A stretch of DNA of 18,623 nt, from positions 1 through 18,623 of the forward strand of contig DATCVR010000110.1 in NCBI GenBank assembly GCA_036566745.1. The letters are read 5' to 3'. Shown here piece by piece: positions 1 to 7,351 of this stretch. The notes under the pieces were generated by a model. The model was not told where the DNA came from and did no database searches. It was given only the letters and a program-made list of their open reading frames with translations. A program made the translations under genes and the position numbers. Source of the DNA: DATCVR01 sp036566745. Its GTDB lineage: Bacteria; Actinomycetota; Actinomycetes; Jiangellales; Jiangellaceae. Position 1 is the stretch's first letter, and each line of letters starts with the position of its first letter.

Positions 1-420
1 GGCGCCGCCCGACATCAGGTCGTCGAAGACGAACAGGCCCGGGACGAGCACCACCGCGAGCGCCGGGAACGTCTCGAGGCTGGTGCGGACGACGTGGCCC
101 ACGAGGTAGCCGCTCATGCCGTGGGGAATCGCCTTGGCCCGTAGCAGGGTGCCGTCCTCGCGTTCGGCCGCGAGTGCGTAGGCCACGCTGATGACGCCGC
201 CGAAGGCCACCAGCCCGCCCAGGACGCTGGGCATGAAGACCGTGGGCATCAGCAGGGAGGTGCCCTCGACCACCTCGTCGCGGTTGACGAACATGTACCA
301 GAACAGTCCGGAGCCCATGACCAGGTAGAACCCGAGGTCCTGGGGGTCGGCGAGCCCGTGGCGGAACTCCAGCCAGCCGCGGCGAGCCCCGACCTGGAGC
401 GCATGTGTGGAGGGGTTCAT
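1..420 (-). CDS. ABC-2 type transporter permease, N-terminal part
   Basis: This is the first 140 residues of a membrane permease; the rest lies beyond the left edge. The start codon overlaps the stop of the ATPase gene as ATGA, so the two are translationally coupled and should form one exporter. The visible part has a charged N-terminus (around GWLEFRHG), a hydrophobic stretch near residues 31-45, a second from about 61 to 82 followed by the AAEREDGTLLRAKAIPH segment, and a third near 115-132. The EREDGTLLR-type loop after the second membrane segment is typical of ABC-2 (drug/antibiotic/daunorubicin-type) permeases. The substrate cannot be told. The family call is fairly secure; a lipid, drug or polyketide exporter are all possible. 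Confidence 0.8.
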   Translation of the reverse strand, partial: MNPSTHALQVGARRGWLEFRHGLADPQDLGFYLVMGSGLFWYMFVNRDEVVEGTSLLMPTVFMPSVLGGLVAFGGVISVAYALAAEREDGTLLRAKAIPHGMSGYLVGHVVRTSLETFPALAVVLVPGLFVFDDLMSGGA

Positions 421-1400
421 CGGCGGATCTCCCCAGTGTCGGTGGCGGACGTGGAGGGCCCAGGATCGGTGGGCCCGGGTGTGGTCTCCTCCCGGCGGAC
501 CATGGCCATGTAGGTGTCCTCGAGGTTGGCCCGGCGAACCTCGAGGTCGGCGACGTCGTCGTACTGGGTGAGAAGGTCGCGGACGTACGAGGTGGCGTCG
601 TCGGTGGCGTGGACGAAACGTTCGTGCCCGCGGCTCCAGCGCACCTCGGCGGAGCTGGACACCTGCCGAGCCAGCTGGTCGGCACTGCCGTCGGCGACGA
701 TGCGGCCGCCCGAGAGGATCAGGATGCGGTCGGCCAGCTTCTCCGCCTCGGCGAGGTCGTGAGTGGTCAGCAGGATGGTGGTGTCCTCGAGATCGGCCAG
801 GCGGTGGACGAGCTCGTGGAAGTCGCGCCGGGCGTGTGGGTCGAAACCTGCCGTGGGCTCGTCGAGGAAGAGCAGTTCGGGGCGGCCGACGATGCCGATG
901 GCGACGTCGAGCCGCCGCCGCTGGCCACCCGAGAGCGTGGCGATCTTCTGTCCGGTGTGCTCGCCCAGCCCGACGATCTCGATGAGCTCGTCGACGTCAT
1001 ACGGGCGCGACCGCTCGGGCGTGGAGAAGGGGAGGTAGTACTCGCCGAGGTGTCCGAGCAGCTCGCGAACGCGCCACTTGCCGTGGTCGCGCCACGACTG
1101 GAGGACCACGCCGAGGCGGGCCCGCCAGCGCTCGTTGCCGTGGGCCGGATCCTCGCCGAGCACCCGGACCTCGCCGCCCGAGCGCAGCCGGAAGCCCTCG
1201 AGGATCTCGATGGTGGTCGTCTTGCCCGCGCCGTTGGGGCCGAGGAGGGTGAGCACCTCGCCCCGATGGGCGGTGAAGTCGACGCCGGCGAGGACGTCGG
1301 CGCTGCCGTAACGCATCCGCAGGTCGCGGACCTCGATGACCGGATCGTGCCGGGCCTCGGGCGCGGCAGCAGGCTCGTCGTCCACGGTGACAACCCTCAT
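417..1400 (-). CDS. ABC transporter ATP-binding protein (ABC-2 exporter type)
   Basis: This 327-residue protein powers the permease encoded immediately downstream. Counting from the chosen start it has Walker A GPNGAGKTT at 54-62, the Q-loop glutamine at about 101 (VVLQSW), the signature LSGGQ at 156-160, Walker B LLFLDEP around 176-182 and the H-loop histidine at about 214 (LLTTHD). A 70-residue C-terminal extension after the ATPase core is usual for daunorubicin-resistance-type ATPases. The start is ATG at 1400 because AAGGGG lies just upstream and the protein aligns from there; an in-frame start at 1463 would add 21 residues overlapping the putative promoter. It overlaps the permease by 4 bases. 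The substrate is unknown. Confidence 0.92.
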   Translation of the reverse strand: MRVVTVDDEPAAAPEARHDPVIEVRDLRMRYGSADVLAGVDFTAHRGEVLTLLGPNGAGKTTTIEILEGFRLRSGGEVRVLGEDPAHGNERWRARLGVVLQSWRDHGKWRVRELLGHLGEYYLPFSTPERSRPYDVDELIEIVGLGEHTGQKIATLSGGQRRRLDVAIGIVGRPELLFLDEPTAGFDPHARRDFHELVHRLADLEDTTILLTTHDLAEAEKLADRILILSGGRIVADGSADQLARQVSSSAEVRWSRGHERFVHATDDATSYVRDLLTQYDDVADLEVRRANLEDTYMAMVRREETTPGPTDPGPSTSATDTGEIRR

Positions 1401-1434
1401 CGCTCGCCCCTTCGTTGTTCTACGACTGGATCGA

Positions 1435-1463
1435 ACGATAGCAGGACTACTACATGGTGTCAC
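1435..1463 (-). promoter_or_regulatory. Putative promoter of the ABC exporter operon
   Basis: On the minus strand GTGACA (1458-1463) is followed after 17 bases by TATCGT (1435-1440), a reasonable -35/-10 pair 35 bases upstream of the ATPase start. The spacer and -10 contain TAGCAG-GA-CTACTA (plus-strand reading, 1438-1451), an imperfect inverted repeat that could be an operator. This is pattern reading only. Confidence 0.4.
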
Positions 1464-1508
1464 GAGCCTGCCGTCATTCTGGCGGTGTTCTGGCGGCGAT
1501 CCGAAGGG

Positions 1509-2606
1509 TCAGCGGACGACCACGTCGAGCCGCTGGGCGTGGTTGTTGGCCATGCCCTGGCGATTCCAGGCCTGGTCGACCGGCTGGGTGCGGCCGGTGG
1601 CGTCGGTGGCGCGGGCTCGAAGAGTGTGGCGTCCGGGCGTGTGGGCCGGCCACGTCCAGCGCCAGGCGGACCAGGCGTAGGGTGCCGGCGGCTCGTCGAC
1701 GTGGGCGTCGTGCCAGGTGGTGCCGTCGACGCTCACCTCGACTCGCTCGACCGGCCCCCAGCCCGACCACGCGCGACCGGTGAGCTCGATCTCGCCCCGG
1801 TCGACCACGCGAGTGCGGGTCTGGAACTCGGGGAATCCGGGCGGCTGGATCAGGGCGCGCGGGCTGATCCTGGTGACCGGCTCGCCGGCTTCGTCGGGCT
1901 CCTGCTTGAGCCGGTAGGACGTGACGTTCTGGTAGCCGGCGAACGGCTCGGCCAGGACGGTGGCGCCGACCAGCCACTTGACGTGGGCCATCCCGTACCA
2001 GCCGGGCACCAGCAGTCGCAGCGGGGCGCCGTGCTGGGGGAGCAGCGGCTGCCCGTTCATGGTGTGGACGAGCAGCACCTCGGGCCGCTGGGCCTCGGCG
2101 ATGGTCAGCCCGCGCTGGTAGTCCTGCTCGACGCCGCGCTCGATGCCGTGGTCAGCGCCGGTGAAGGCGACGTCGACGGCGCCGTCCAGTGGTGCGGCCT
2201 CGGCCAGCAGAGGGGCGAATGGCGTGCCCGTCCATTCGGCTGTGCCCACCGCCTCGTCCAGCCACGGCTGGCTGACCGGCCGCGGCGTGAGGCGGGCCCG
2301 GCCGTTGCCGGCGCACTCGAGCGTCACCCGGGTGGTGACCTGGGGCCGCGCCCGGAGCTGGTCGAGATCGAGGCTCAGCGGGCGCCGGACGTGGCCGTCG
2401 ATCCGCAGCCGCCAGTCGGCGGGATCGAGCCACGGGATGTCGTAGTGGATCAGCAGATAGTGCAACCCGGCGGGCGTGACGTCGTAGCGCAGCGCCTCGA
2501 GCGGCATGCCGTGGTTGCGCGCGGCGAGGTGAAGCTCGTCGGCGGAGATCGCCTCGTCGGGGTCGGCCACACGTGCGGCCGGGCTGACGGATTCATGGAT
2601 GGTCAT
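1509..2606 (-). CDS. Sulfite oxidase-family molybdopterin oxidoreductase
   Basis: A 365-residue enzyme of the sulfite oxidase/SoxC type. The molybdopterin domain spans roughly residues 55-220. It contains the molybdenum-ligating cysteine in LECAGNGR (Cys98) and the typical QHGAPLRLLVPGWYGMAHVKWL block (split here as QHGAPLRLLVPG then WYGMAHVKWL), around 191-212. The Mo-co dimerisation (Ig-like) domain follows from about 245 to the end. No cytochrome b5 or haem domain and no signal peptide or Tat motif are visible, so it should be cytoplasmic and use a separate electron acceptor. Sulfite is the likely substrate, but actinobacterial members are poorly characterised and other small molecules are possible. 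The ATG at 2606 has a GGGGGT purine run about 9 bases upstream. It is followed by the ABC exporter genes after a 108-base gap. Confidence 0.9.
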   Translation of the reverse strand: MTIHESVSPAARVADPDEAISADELHLAARNHGMPLEALRYDVTPAGLHYLLIHYDIPWLDPADWRLRIDGHVRRPLSLDLDQLRARPQVTTRVTLECAGNGRARLTPRPVSQPWLDEAVGTAEWTGTPFAPLLAEAAPLDGAVDVAFTGADHGIERGVEQDYQRGLTIAEAQRPEVLLVHTMNGQPLLPQHGAPLRLLVPGWYGMAHVKWLVGATVLAEPFAGYQNVTSYRLKQEPDEAGEPVTRISPRALIQPPGFPEFQTRTRVVDRGEIELTGRAWSGWGPVERVEVSVDGTTWHDAHVDEPPAPYAWSAWRWTWPAHTPGRHTLRARATDATGRTQPVDQAWNRQGMANNHAQRLDVVVR

Positions 2607-2666
2607 GGCTGGGCACCCCCAACCCGTTCTACTCCACTATCCCGGTGATCGACAGGGGATCGCGCC

Positions 2667-2683
2667 GGCCTGGGGACAGGGCC
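2667..2683 (-). terminator. Weak hairpin after the catabolic operon
   Basis: GGCCT and GGGCC arms around a short loop lie 22 bases past the stop of the dehydrogenase/epimerase gene, in the 98-base gap before the sulfite oxidase gene. The stem is only 4-5 pairs with no T-run, so this is a weak terminator candidate. Nothing else convincing was seen in the gap. Confidence 0.2.
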
Positions 2684-2704
2684 GCCCGGACGATCATCCG
2701 GACG

Positions 2705-3463
2705 TCACCCGACGGAGCGGTCCAGCCGGCACAGCCCGCCGCCGAGATCCCCCTTGGGCAGCCCGCGGGCATGGGTCTCGGCGTCGAGCTGGGGCTCGTA
2801 GCCGAGCTCGCGGCGGGCGTTGGCGATGTCGTAGTCGCCGTTCGTGTTGGCGGACACCCCGAAATACGTGCCGTACGCGACGTCGGCGTCGAGCGCCGCC
2901 CGGACCAGCCGCTGGAGATCGGCCGGACCCAGCCACACCCGCAGCGTGCCGGCGTCGACCGGCAGCGGCAGGCAGGCCCCGAGCCGCAGGCAGATCACCG
3001 ACGTCTCGCTGGTGGCCGCCACCGCGTGGCCGTAGGCCTCGGCGAACGCCTTGGTCGCGCCGTAGCGGCAGCAGGGCCGCACCGGCCAGGCCGGATCGAT
3101 GAGCGGGCGGCCCGGTCCGGCGTAGCCGCCCATCGCGTGGACCGAGCTGGCCAGCACCACCTTCGGCACTCCGGCGTCGCGGGCCGCGTCGACGACATTA
3201 GCCACGGCGTCGGCATTGGGGTTCCGGAGATCGGCCCAGGACGCGTACGGCGCAGGGTTGGCGGCCAGGTGCACGATCGCGTCGACGCCGTCGATCACCG
3301 AGGCCGCGAACGACGGCTCCGCCAGGTCGCCGACGATCGTCTCGGCACCCTCCCAGCCCACCGGCTCACGCGCGTCGACCGCCCGCACCTGCACGTCGCC
3401 CAGCCCCGGCCGGAGCATCCTGCCGACGTTTCCAGCCGCTCCGGTGACCAGCACTGTCCTCAT
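2705..3463 (-). CDS. NAD-dependent sugar dehydrogenase/epimerase, uronate dehydrogenase-like
   Basis: A 252-residue extended-SDR protein with the nucleotide-binding GAAGNVG at 8-14, an HLAA segment near 65-68 and the catalytic YGATK (Tyr134, Lys138). The ASSVHAMGGY block, the LRLGACLP block and the short C-terminus with SANTNGDYD resemble uronate dehydrogenase (Udh, about 265 residues), which oxidises hexuronates to aldarolactones. However, the positions I recall as uronate-contacting in Agrobacterium Udh (Asn after the Ser-Ser pair, the Ser of GSC, the Arg before the LSTW block) read Val, Ala and Gly here. The substrate may therefore be another aldose. The start is ATG 3463, with GAGG 5 bases upstream; a GTG at 3469 is also in frame. 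It is the last gene of the operon and starts 7 bases past the dehydratase stop. Confidence 0.8.
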   Translation of the reverse strand: MRTVLVTGAAGNVGRMLRPGLGDVQVRAVDAREPVGWEGAETIVGDLAEPSFAASVIDGVDAIVHLAANPAPYASWADLRNPNADAVANVVDAARDAGVPKVVLASSVHAMGGYAGPGRPLIDPAWPVRPCCRYGATKAFAEAYGHAVAATSETSVICLRLGACLPLPVDAGTLRVWLGPADLQRLVRAALDADVAYGTYFGVSANTNGDYDIANARRELGYEPQLDAETHARGLPKGDLGGGLCRLDRSVG

Positions 3464-3470
3464 CGACACC

Positions 3471-4604
3471 TCACCAGTTCGTGAACGATCCGTCCGCGCG
3501 GTGGTAACGCGGAGGTGGGCCGAGCGTAGGTGCGGGTGCGCGACGGGCGGCGTCGAGGTCGATCTCGACCCCGAGCCCGGGCGCCGCGGCAGGGATCACC
3601 ACTCCGTCGGCGACGGTCGGGCCGCTGATCACCAGGGCATCGTCCCACCCGTTCGGACGGGCCTGCTCCTGGAGGCTGACGTTGGGCAGGCTGAGGTTGA
3701 AGTGGGCCGACGCGGCCGTGCACACCGGGCCGAGCGGGTTGTGGGTGGCGATCCGGATGTGGTGGGCCTCCGCCATCGCGGCGATCTTGCGGCCCTCGGT
3801 GATCCCGGTGTTCGCGAGGTCGATGCGGGCGTGGTCGATCAGCTCGTCCTCGATGAGCGCTCGGAACTCCCATTTGGTGGTGAGTTGCTCGCCGGCCGCG
3901 AGCGGGACGCCGGTGCGCTGGCGCAGCGTCCGGTAGGCGTCGAGGTTCTCCGAGCGCAGCGGATCCTCGACGAAGTACGGCCGGGCGGCTTCGGCCTCGC
4001 GGCAGAACACCGCGGCCTCGGCGGGGTCGAGGCGGGTGTGGACGTCGATCAGCAGCTCGACGTCGTCGCCGAGCTGGTCGCGTAGCCGGTGGAGGGTGGC
4101 GATCGTGCCCCGGAGCGCCACACGTGGCTCGAAAACGGGGTCGGAGCCGCCGGACACGCCGAAACGGAGGTGGGTCCAGCCCTGGTCGACCAGGGCGCGC
4201 GCGTGGTCCAGGAGCTGCTCGGCGCCGCTGCCCAGCAGGTGGGCGTAGGCGGGTACGTGGTCGCGCGACCGTCCGCCGAGGAGGTCGTGGACCGGCACGC
4301 CCAGTGCCTTGCCGCGCAGGTCCCACAGGGCGATGTCGATCGCGGCGATCACCGCGCCCACGTCGCGGTCGGCCGGGAAGAAGCCGCCGCGGAAGAGGGT
4401 CTGCCAGATGTGGTCGATCCGGGTGGCGTCGACGCCGACGGTGAGTTCGCGCAGGTCACGGACGGCGCCGGCGATGGTGGCCGGCCGCGAGCGCATTCCC
4501 ACCTCGCCGAGCCCGTGGATGCCCTCGTCGGTGTGGACGACCACCAGGAGGTATGCGCCGCCGACCGTCTGGACGGGCAGCGCCTCGACATCGGTGATCC
4601 TCAT
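3471..4604 (-). CDS. Mandelate racemase/enolase-superfamily sugar-acid dehydratase, galactonate dehydratase-like
   Basis: This 377-residue enzyme has the enolase-superfamily layout: an N-terminal capping domain (1-125) and a barrel. Metal ligands are Asp187 (LLIDVH), Glu213 (YFVEDP) and Glu239 (LAAGEQ). His189 two residues after the first ligand, and His288 in THNPLGP paired with Asp262, match the acid/base histidines of D-galactonate dehydratase DgoD. The C-terminus (GLGVEID, then HRADGSFTNW) also resembles DgoD (recalled as ending in DNSVAEW). It would remove water from an aldonic acid to give a 2-keto-3-deoxy acid. The ATG overlaps the lactonase stop as ATGA, so lactone opening and dehydration are coupled. 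The exact sugar acid (galactonate, gluconate or a relative) is not proven. Confidence 0.85.
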   Translation of the reverse strand: MRITDVEALPVQTVGGAYLLVVVHTDEGIHGLGEVGMRSRPATIAGAVRDLRELTVGVDATRIDHIWQTLFRGGFFPADRDVGAVIAAIDIALWDLRGKALGVPVHDLLGGRSRDHVPAYAHLLGSGAEQLLDHARALVDQGWTHLRFGVSGGSDPVFEPRVALRGTIATLHRLRDQLGDDVELLIDVHTRLDPAEAAVFCREAEAARPYFVEDPLRSENLDAYRTLRQRTGVPLAAGEQLTTKWEFRALIEDELIDHARIDLANTGITEGRKIAAMAEAHHIRIATHNPLGPVCTAASAHFNLSLPNVSLQEQARPNGWDDALVISGPTVADGVVIPAAAPGLGVEIDLDAARRAPAPTLGPPPRYHRADGSFTNW

Positions 4605-5488
4605 GCCGGGTCCCGCGGCGCGGTGCCGTGCCAGGTGGCCGCGGCCGGTCCGCCGACCCCGACGTCGGCCGCGAAGATCCGCCCGCTGTCCGCCGGTGCG
4701 GGATCGAGGCCGAGCCAGGCCGTGGTGACGACCAGGGTGGTCCCGGCGAAGCAGACCGCCGTGGGGCGCGGCACCGGCAGGGTGACCACGGCCAGCAGGC
4801 GGCCGTCGGGGGCGTACCGATGCACTGCTCCCGCGTCCCACACGGCCACCCAGACGCAGCCCTCGTCGTCCACGGCCAGCCCGTCGGGATTGCCGCCGAC
4901 GACGTCGGCCACGACGCGGCGCCCGGCCAGCTCGCCGTCGACCACGTCGAACGCCTCGAGCCGCCGGTGGGGGAGCGTGTCGACGTAGTACATCGTGGCG
5001 CCGTCGGCGGTGAAGCCGATCCCGTTCGACACCGTGACCTCGCCGAGGACCCGCGTGCACGAGGCGTCGGCGTCGAGCCGGAACAGCGCCGCCCGGGGCT
5101 CACGCGGGATCGCCTGGGATCCGGCCCAGAACCGGCCCCACGGATCGCAGACGCCATCGTTCAGCTGGTCGCGTCCGCTGGTCAGGCCGGTCACGATCGG
5201 GGTGAGGCGGCCGGACTCGGCGAGGTGGGCGAAGCCGTCCTGGACGGCCACCACCCAGCCCGCGCCTGGCTCGCCCAGTGGCGCCACCGCGCCGACCCGC
5301 ACGCCGAGATCGTGGTCGGCGACCACCCGCACCGCCCCGGACTCGAGGACGCCGCGATGGACGGTGCCGGCCTTGATGTCGACCCACAGCAGCTCGCCCG
5401 TGCGCGGGTCGAGCCGTGGGGCCTCGCCCTGTTCGTAGGCGAGCTGCGAGATCGGGTCGGCGACGAAGGTGTCAGCTCTTGACCGCAC
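4601..5488 (-). CDS. SMP-30/gluconolactonase-family lactonase
   Basis: A 295-residue six-bladed propeller of the SMP-30/gluconolactonase/LRE family, which hydrolyses aldonolactones. Expected metal-binding residues are present: Glu22 in GEAPRLDP, Asn155 in VSNGIGF and Asp202 in NPDGLAVD. QLNDGVCDPWGRFWAG (Asn110, Asp111) is the family's substrate-side motif. The start is taken as GTG 5488, inside the end of the upstream permease gene (17-base overlap), because GAGGGG sits 7 bases before it and the protein aligns from there. Its stop overlaps the dehydratase start. In context it would open the lactone made by the dehydrogenase of the same operon. No signal peptide, so it is cytoplasmic. Confidence 0.88.
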   Translation of the reverse strand: MRSRADTFVADPISQLAYEQGEAPRLDPRTGELLWVDIKAGTVHRGVLESGAVRVVADHDLGVRVGAVAPLGEPGAGWVVAVQDGFAHLAESGRLTPIVTGLTSGRDQLNDGVCDPWGRFWAGSQAIPREPRAALFRLDADASCTRVLGEVTVSNGIGFTADGATMYYVDTLPHRRLEAFDVVDGELAGRRVVADVVGGNPDGLAVDDEGCVWVAVWDAGAVHRYAPDGRLLAVVTLPVPRPTAVCFAGTTLVVTTAWLGLDPAPADSGRIFAADVGVGGPAAATWHGTAPRDPA

Positions 5489-6371
5489 CGGCGATCCCCT
5501 CGACGAAGGTGCGCTGGAGGAACAGGAACACGATGATGATCGGGATCACCGCGATGCACGCGCCGGCGGCCAGCCCGGTCCAGTCGGTGGAGTTCTGGCC
5601 GAAGAAGTTGTACATCCCGACACCGAGCGTGCGCAGGTCGGGACGGCCGAGGGTGAACACCAGCGGGATGAAGAAGGCGTTCCAGGCGGCGATGAACTGC
5701 ATCAGCGCCACCGTCCCGATCACCGGCCGGGCCAGCGGCAGCATGATCCGGAAGAACGTGCGCGGATAGCCGGCGCCGTCGACCCGCGCGGCCTCTTCCA
5801 GCTCCTTGGGGATGCCCCCGAAGAAGCCCATGAACAGCAGCACCGGCACCACCAGCACCGGCCCAGCCTGCGCCAGCGCCGCCCCGAGCAGCCCGTTGTT
5901 CAGTCCCAGGCCGTTGACCAGCAGGAACGTCGGGATGATCGTGTAGCCGTGTGGGATGAACATGGTGGCCACGAGGATCGCGACGAACACCTTCTTTCCC
6001 GGCAGGGAGGCGCGGGCCAGCGCGTACCCGGCGGTCGCCGAGACGAGCAGGACCAGCGCCACGACGGTGATCGAGTAGGTGATCGTGTTGACCGTGTAGG
6101 CCCCGAACTTCGCCGTCGTCCACGCCCGCTCGAAGTTCTCGAACGTCCAGTCCTCCGGGATCAGCGACAGCCCGCCGAGCAGCATCTCGCGCTGCGACTT
6201 GAACGCCGCCGAGACCATCCAGATGAACGGGTACACCCAGATCAGGCAGAACGGGATCAGGAAGACGTGCCAGAGCTTGAGACGGTGGCGGTACCAGCGG
6301 CGGGCCGGCCTGCCGGGCTTGGCCGCCGGTGCCGGAGCGGTCCGTTCGGGTGCCGCGGTAGTCGTACTCAC
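5472..6371 (-). CDS. Carbohydrate ABC transporter permease, MalG-type
   Basis: A 299-residue inner-membrane permease of the CUT1 sugar-importer family. After a basic N-terminus there are about six membrane segments, the first around the HVFLIPFCLIWVYPFIWMV stretch. Near the middle of the C-terminal half is the cytoplasmic EAA loop, EEAARVDGAGYPRTFF, which contacts the ATPase. It starts with GTG that overlaps the stop of the first permease (GTGA), a classic MalF-MalG arrangement, and its own end is overlapped by the lactonase gene. Extending the reading frame upstream past 6371 gives unrelated shadow translation, so GTG 6371 is preferred. Confidence 0.92.
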   Translation of the reverse strand: MSTTTAAPERTAPAPAAKPGRPARRWYRHRLKLWHVFLIPFCLIWVYPFIWMVSAAFKSQREMLLGGLSLIPEDWTFENFERAWTTAKFGAYTVNTITYSITVVALVLLVSATAGYALARASLPGKKVFVAILVATMFIPHGYTIIPTFLLVNGLGLNNGLLGAALAQAGPVLVVPVLLFMGFFGGIPKELEEAARVDGAGYPRTFFRIMLPLARPVIGTVALMQFIAAWNAFFIPLVFTLGRPDLRTLGVGMYNFFGQNSTDWTGLAAGACIAVIPIIIVFLFLQRTFVEGIAGAVKS

Positions 6372-7345
6372 GTCGCACCTGCCTTGTACCGGCTGCGCAG
6401 CAACGGCGCCTGCATCAGCGTGATGACCAGTGTCAGCAACCCGAACACGACCCCGGCCGCACACGCGAAGCCGTACCGCGGCGCCTGGATGAACGGGTCG
6501 AAGGCGTAGCGGTAGATGTAGGTGGGGACGACGTCCGTGGCGTAGTCGGGCCCGCCCTGGGTGGTGGCCTGCACCAGGTCGAAGGTGTTGAGGCTGCGCT
6601 GGAAGACCAGCAGCAGGATGACGATCGCGATCGGCGCGAGCATCGGCAGCGTCACGTAGCGCAGCTGCTGGCTGCCGCTGGCGCCGTCGATCCGCGAGGC
6701 CTCGTAGATGTCCTGGGGCACCGTCTGCAGCGCGGCCAGCCAGTAGATCAGCGTGATGCCGAACCCCTTCCAGAGGTCGATGCCCATCAGGGTGGGCAGC
6801 GCCGTGGAGGTGGACCCGAGGAAGTTGATCGGCCGGTCGATCAGGCCGATGTTCATCATCACCTCGTTGACGAACCCGCCCGCCGGGTCGAAGAGCACCG
6901 CGAAGACGATCCCGATCACCGCCGTCGTGGCCACCACCGGCAGGAAGAGCGAGAGCCGGTAGACGTTGCGGCCGCGCAGCCGGCTGTTGTTGAGCAGGAT
7001 CGCGAAGAGCAGGGCCAGCGGCATCTCGACGCAGATCGCCACCAGCGAGAACAGGAACGAGTGCCAGAACGCCTGCCAGAACTGGTCGTTCCCGAGTACC
7101 TCGGTGAAGTTGTCGGCGCCCACCCACTCGGTGGGCGCACCCACGCCGTCCCAGTCGAAGAACGCGTACCACCAGCTCGCGATCATCGGCCAGACGGTGA
7201 AGGCGCCGAAGAGCAGCACCATCGGGAGCAGGAAGACGTAGCTCCACCAGTGCTTGCGGAGCCGGGCGAACAGGCCCTCCCTGCGGAGGGCCCGTCCGCC
7301 GGGCCTCGGCGTCGTCGCCGTGGGCTTCGACTGCATGGTCGACAT
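6368..7345 (-). CDS. Carbohydrate ABC transporter permease, MalF-type
   Basis: A 325-residue permease of the CUT1 sugar-importer family. It has a basic cytoplasmic N-terminus, a first membrane segment around WSYVFLLPMVLLFGAFTVWP and five more. The EAA loop reads YEASRIDGASGSQQLRYVTLP. The ATG lies 6 bases after the binding-protein stop, with GGAG about 10 bases upstream; a second ATG three codons in is possible. It pairs with the downstream MalG-type permease, to which it is coupled by overlap. No ATPase gene is in the operon, as is common for actinobacterial sugar importers that use a shared MsiK-type ATPase. Confidence 0.92.
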   Translation of the reverse strand: MSTMQSKPTATTPRPGGRALRREGLFARLRKHWWSYVFLLPMVLLFGAFTVWPMIASWWYAFFDWDGVGAPTEWVGADNFTEVLGNDQFWQAFWHSFLFSLVAICVEMPLALLFAILLNNSRLRGRNVYRLSLFLPVVATTAVIGIVFAVLFDPAGGFVNEVMMNIGLIDRPINFLGSTSTALPTLMGIDLWKGFGITLIYWLAALQTVPQDIYEASRIDGASGSQQLRYVTLPMLAPIAIVILLLVFQRSLNTFDLVQATTQGGPDYATDVVPTYIYRYAFDPFIQAPRYGFACAAGVVFGLLTLVITLMQAPLLRSRYKAGAT

Positions 7346-7351
7346 GGTGAC

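Noticed and set aside
1454..1463. The 10-mer CATGGTGTCA shared with 9776-9785, both at -35 regions
   Set aside because: Chance 10-mer matches are common in a window of this size, and the flanks do not agree.
405..2648. A 747-codon open frame on the plus strand
   Set aside because: Its translation is low-complexity Gly/Val/Asp/Arg and lies antisense to the ABC ATPase and sulfite oxidase genes, so it is a shadow.
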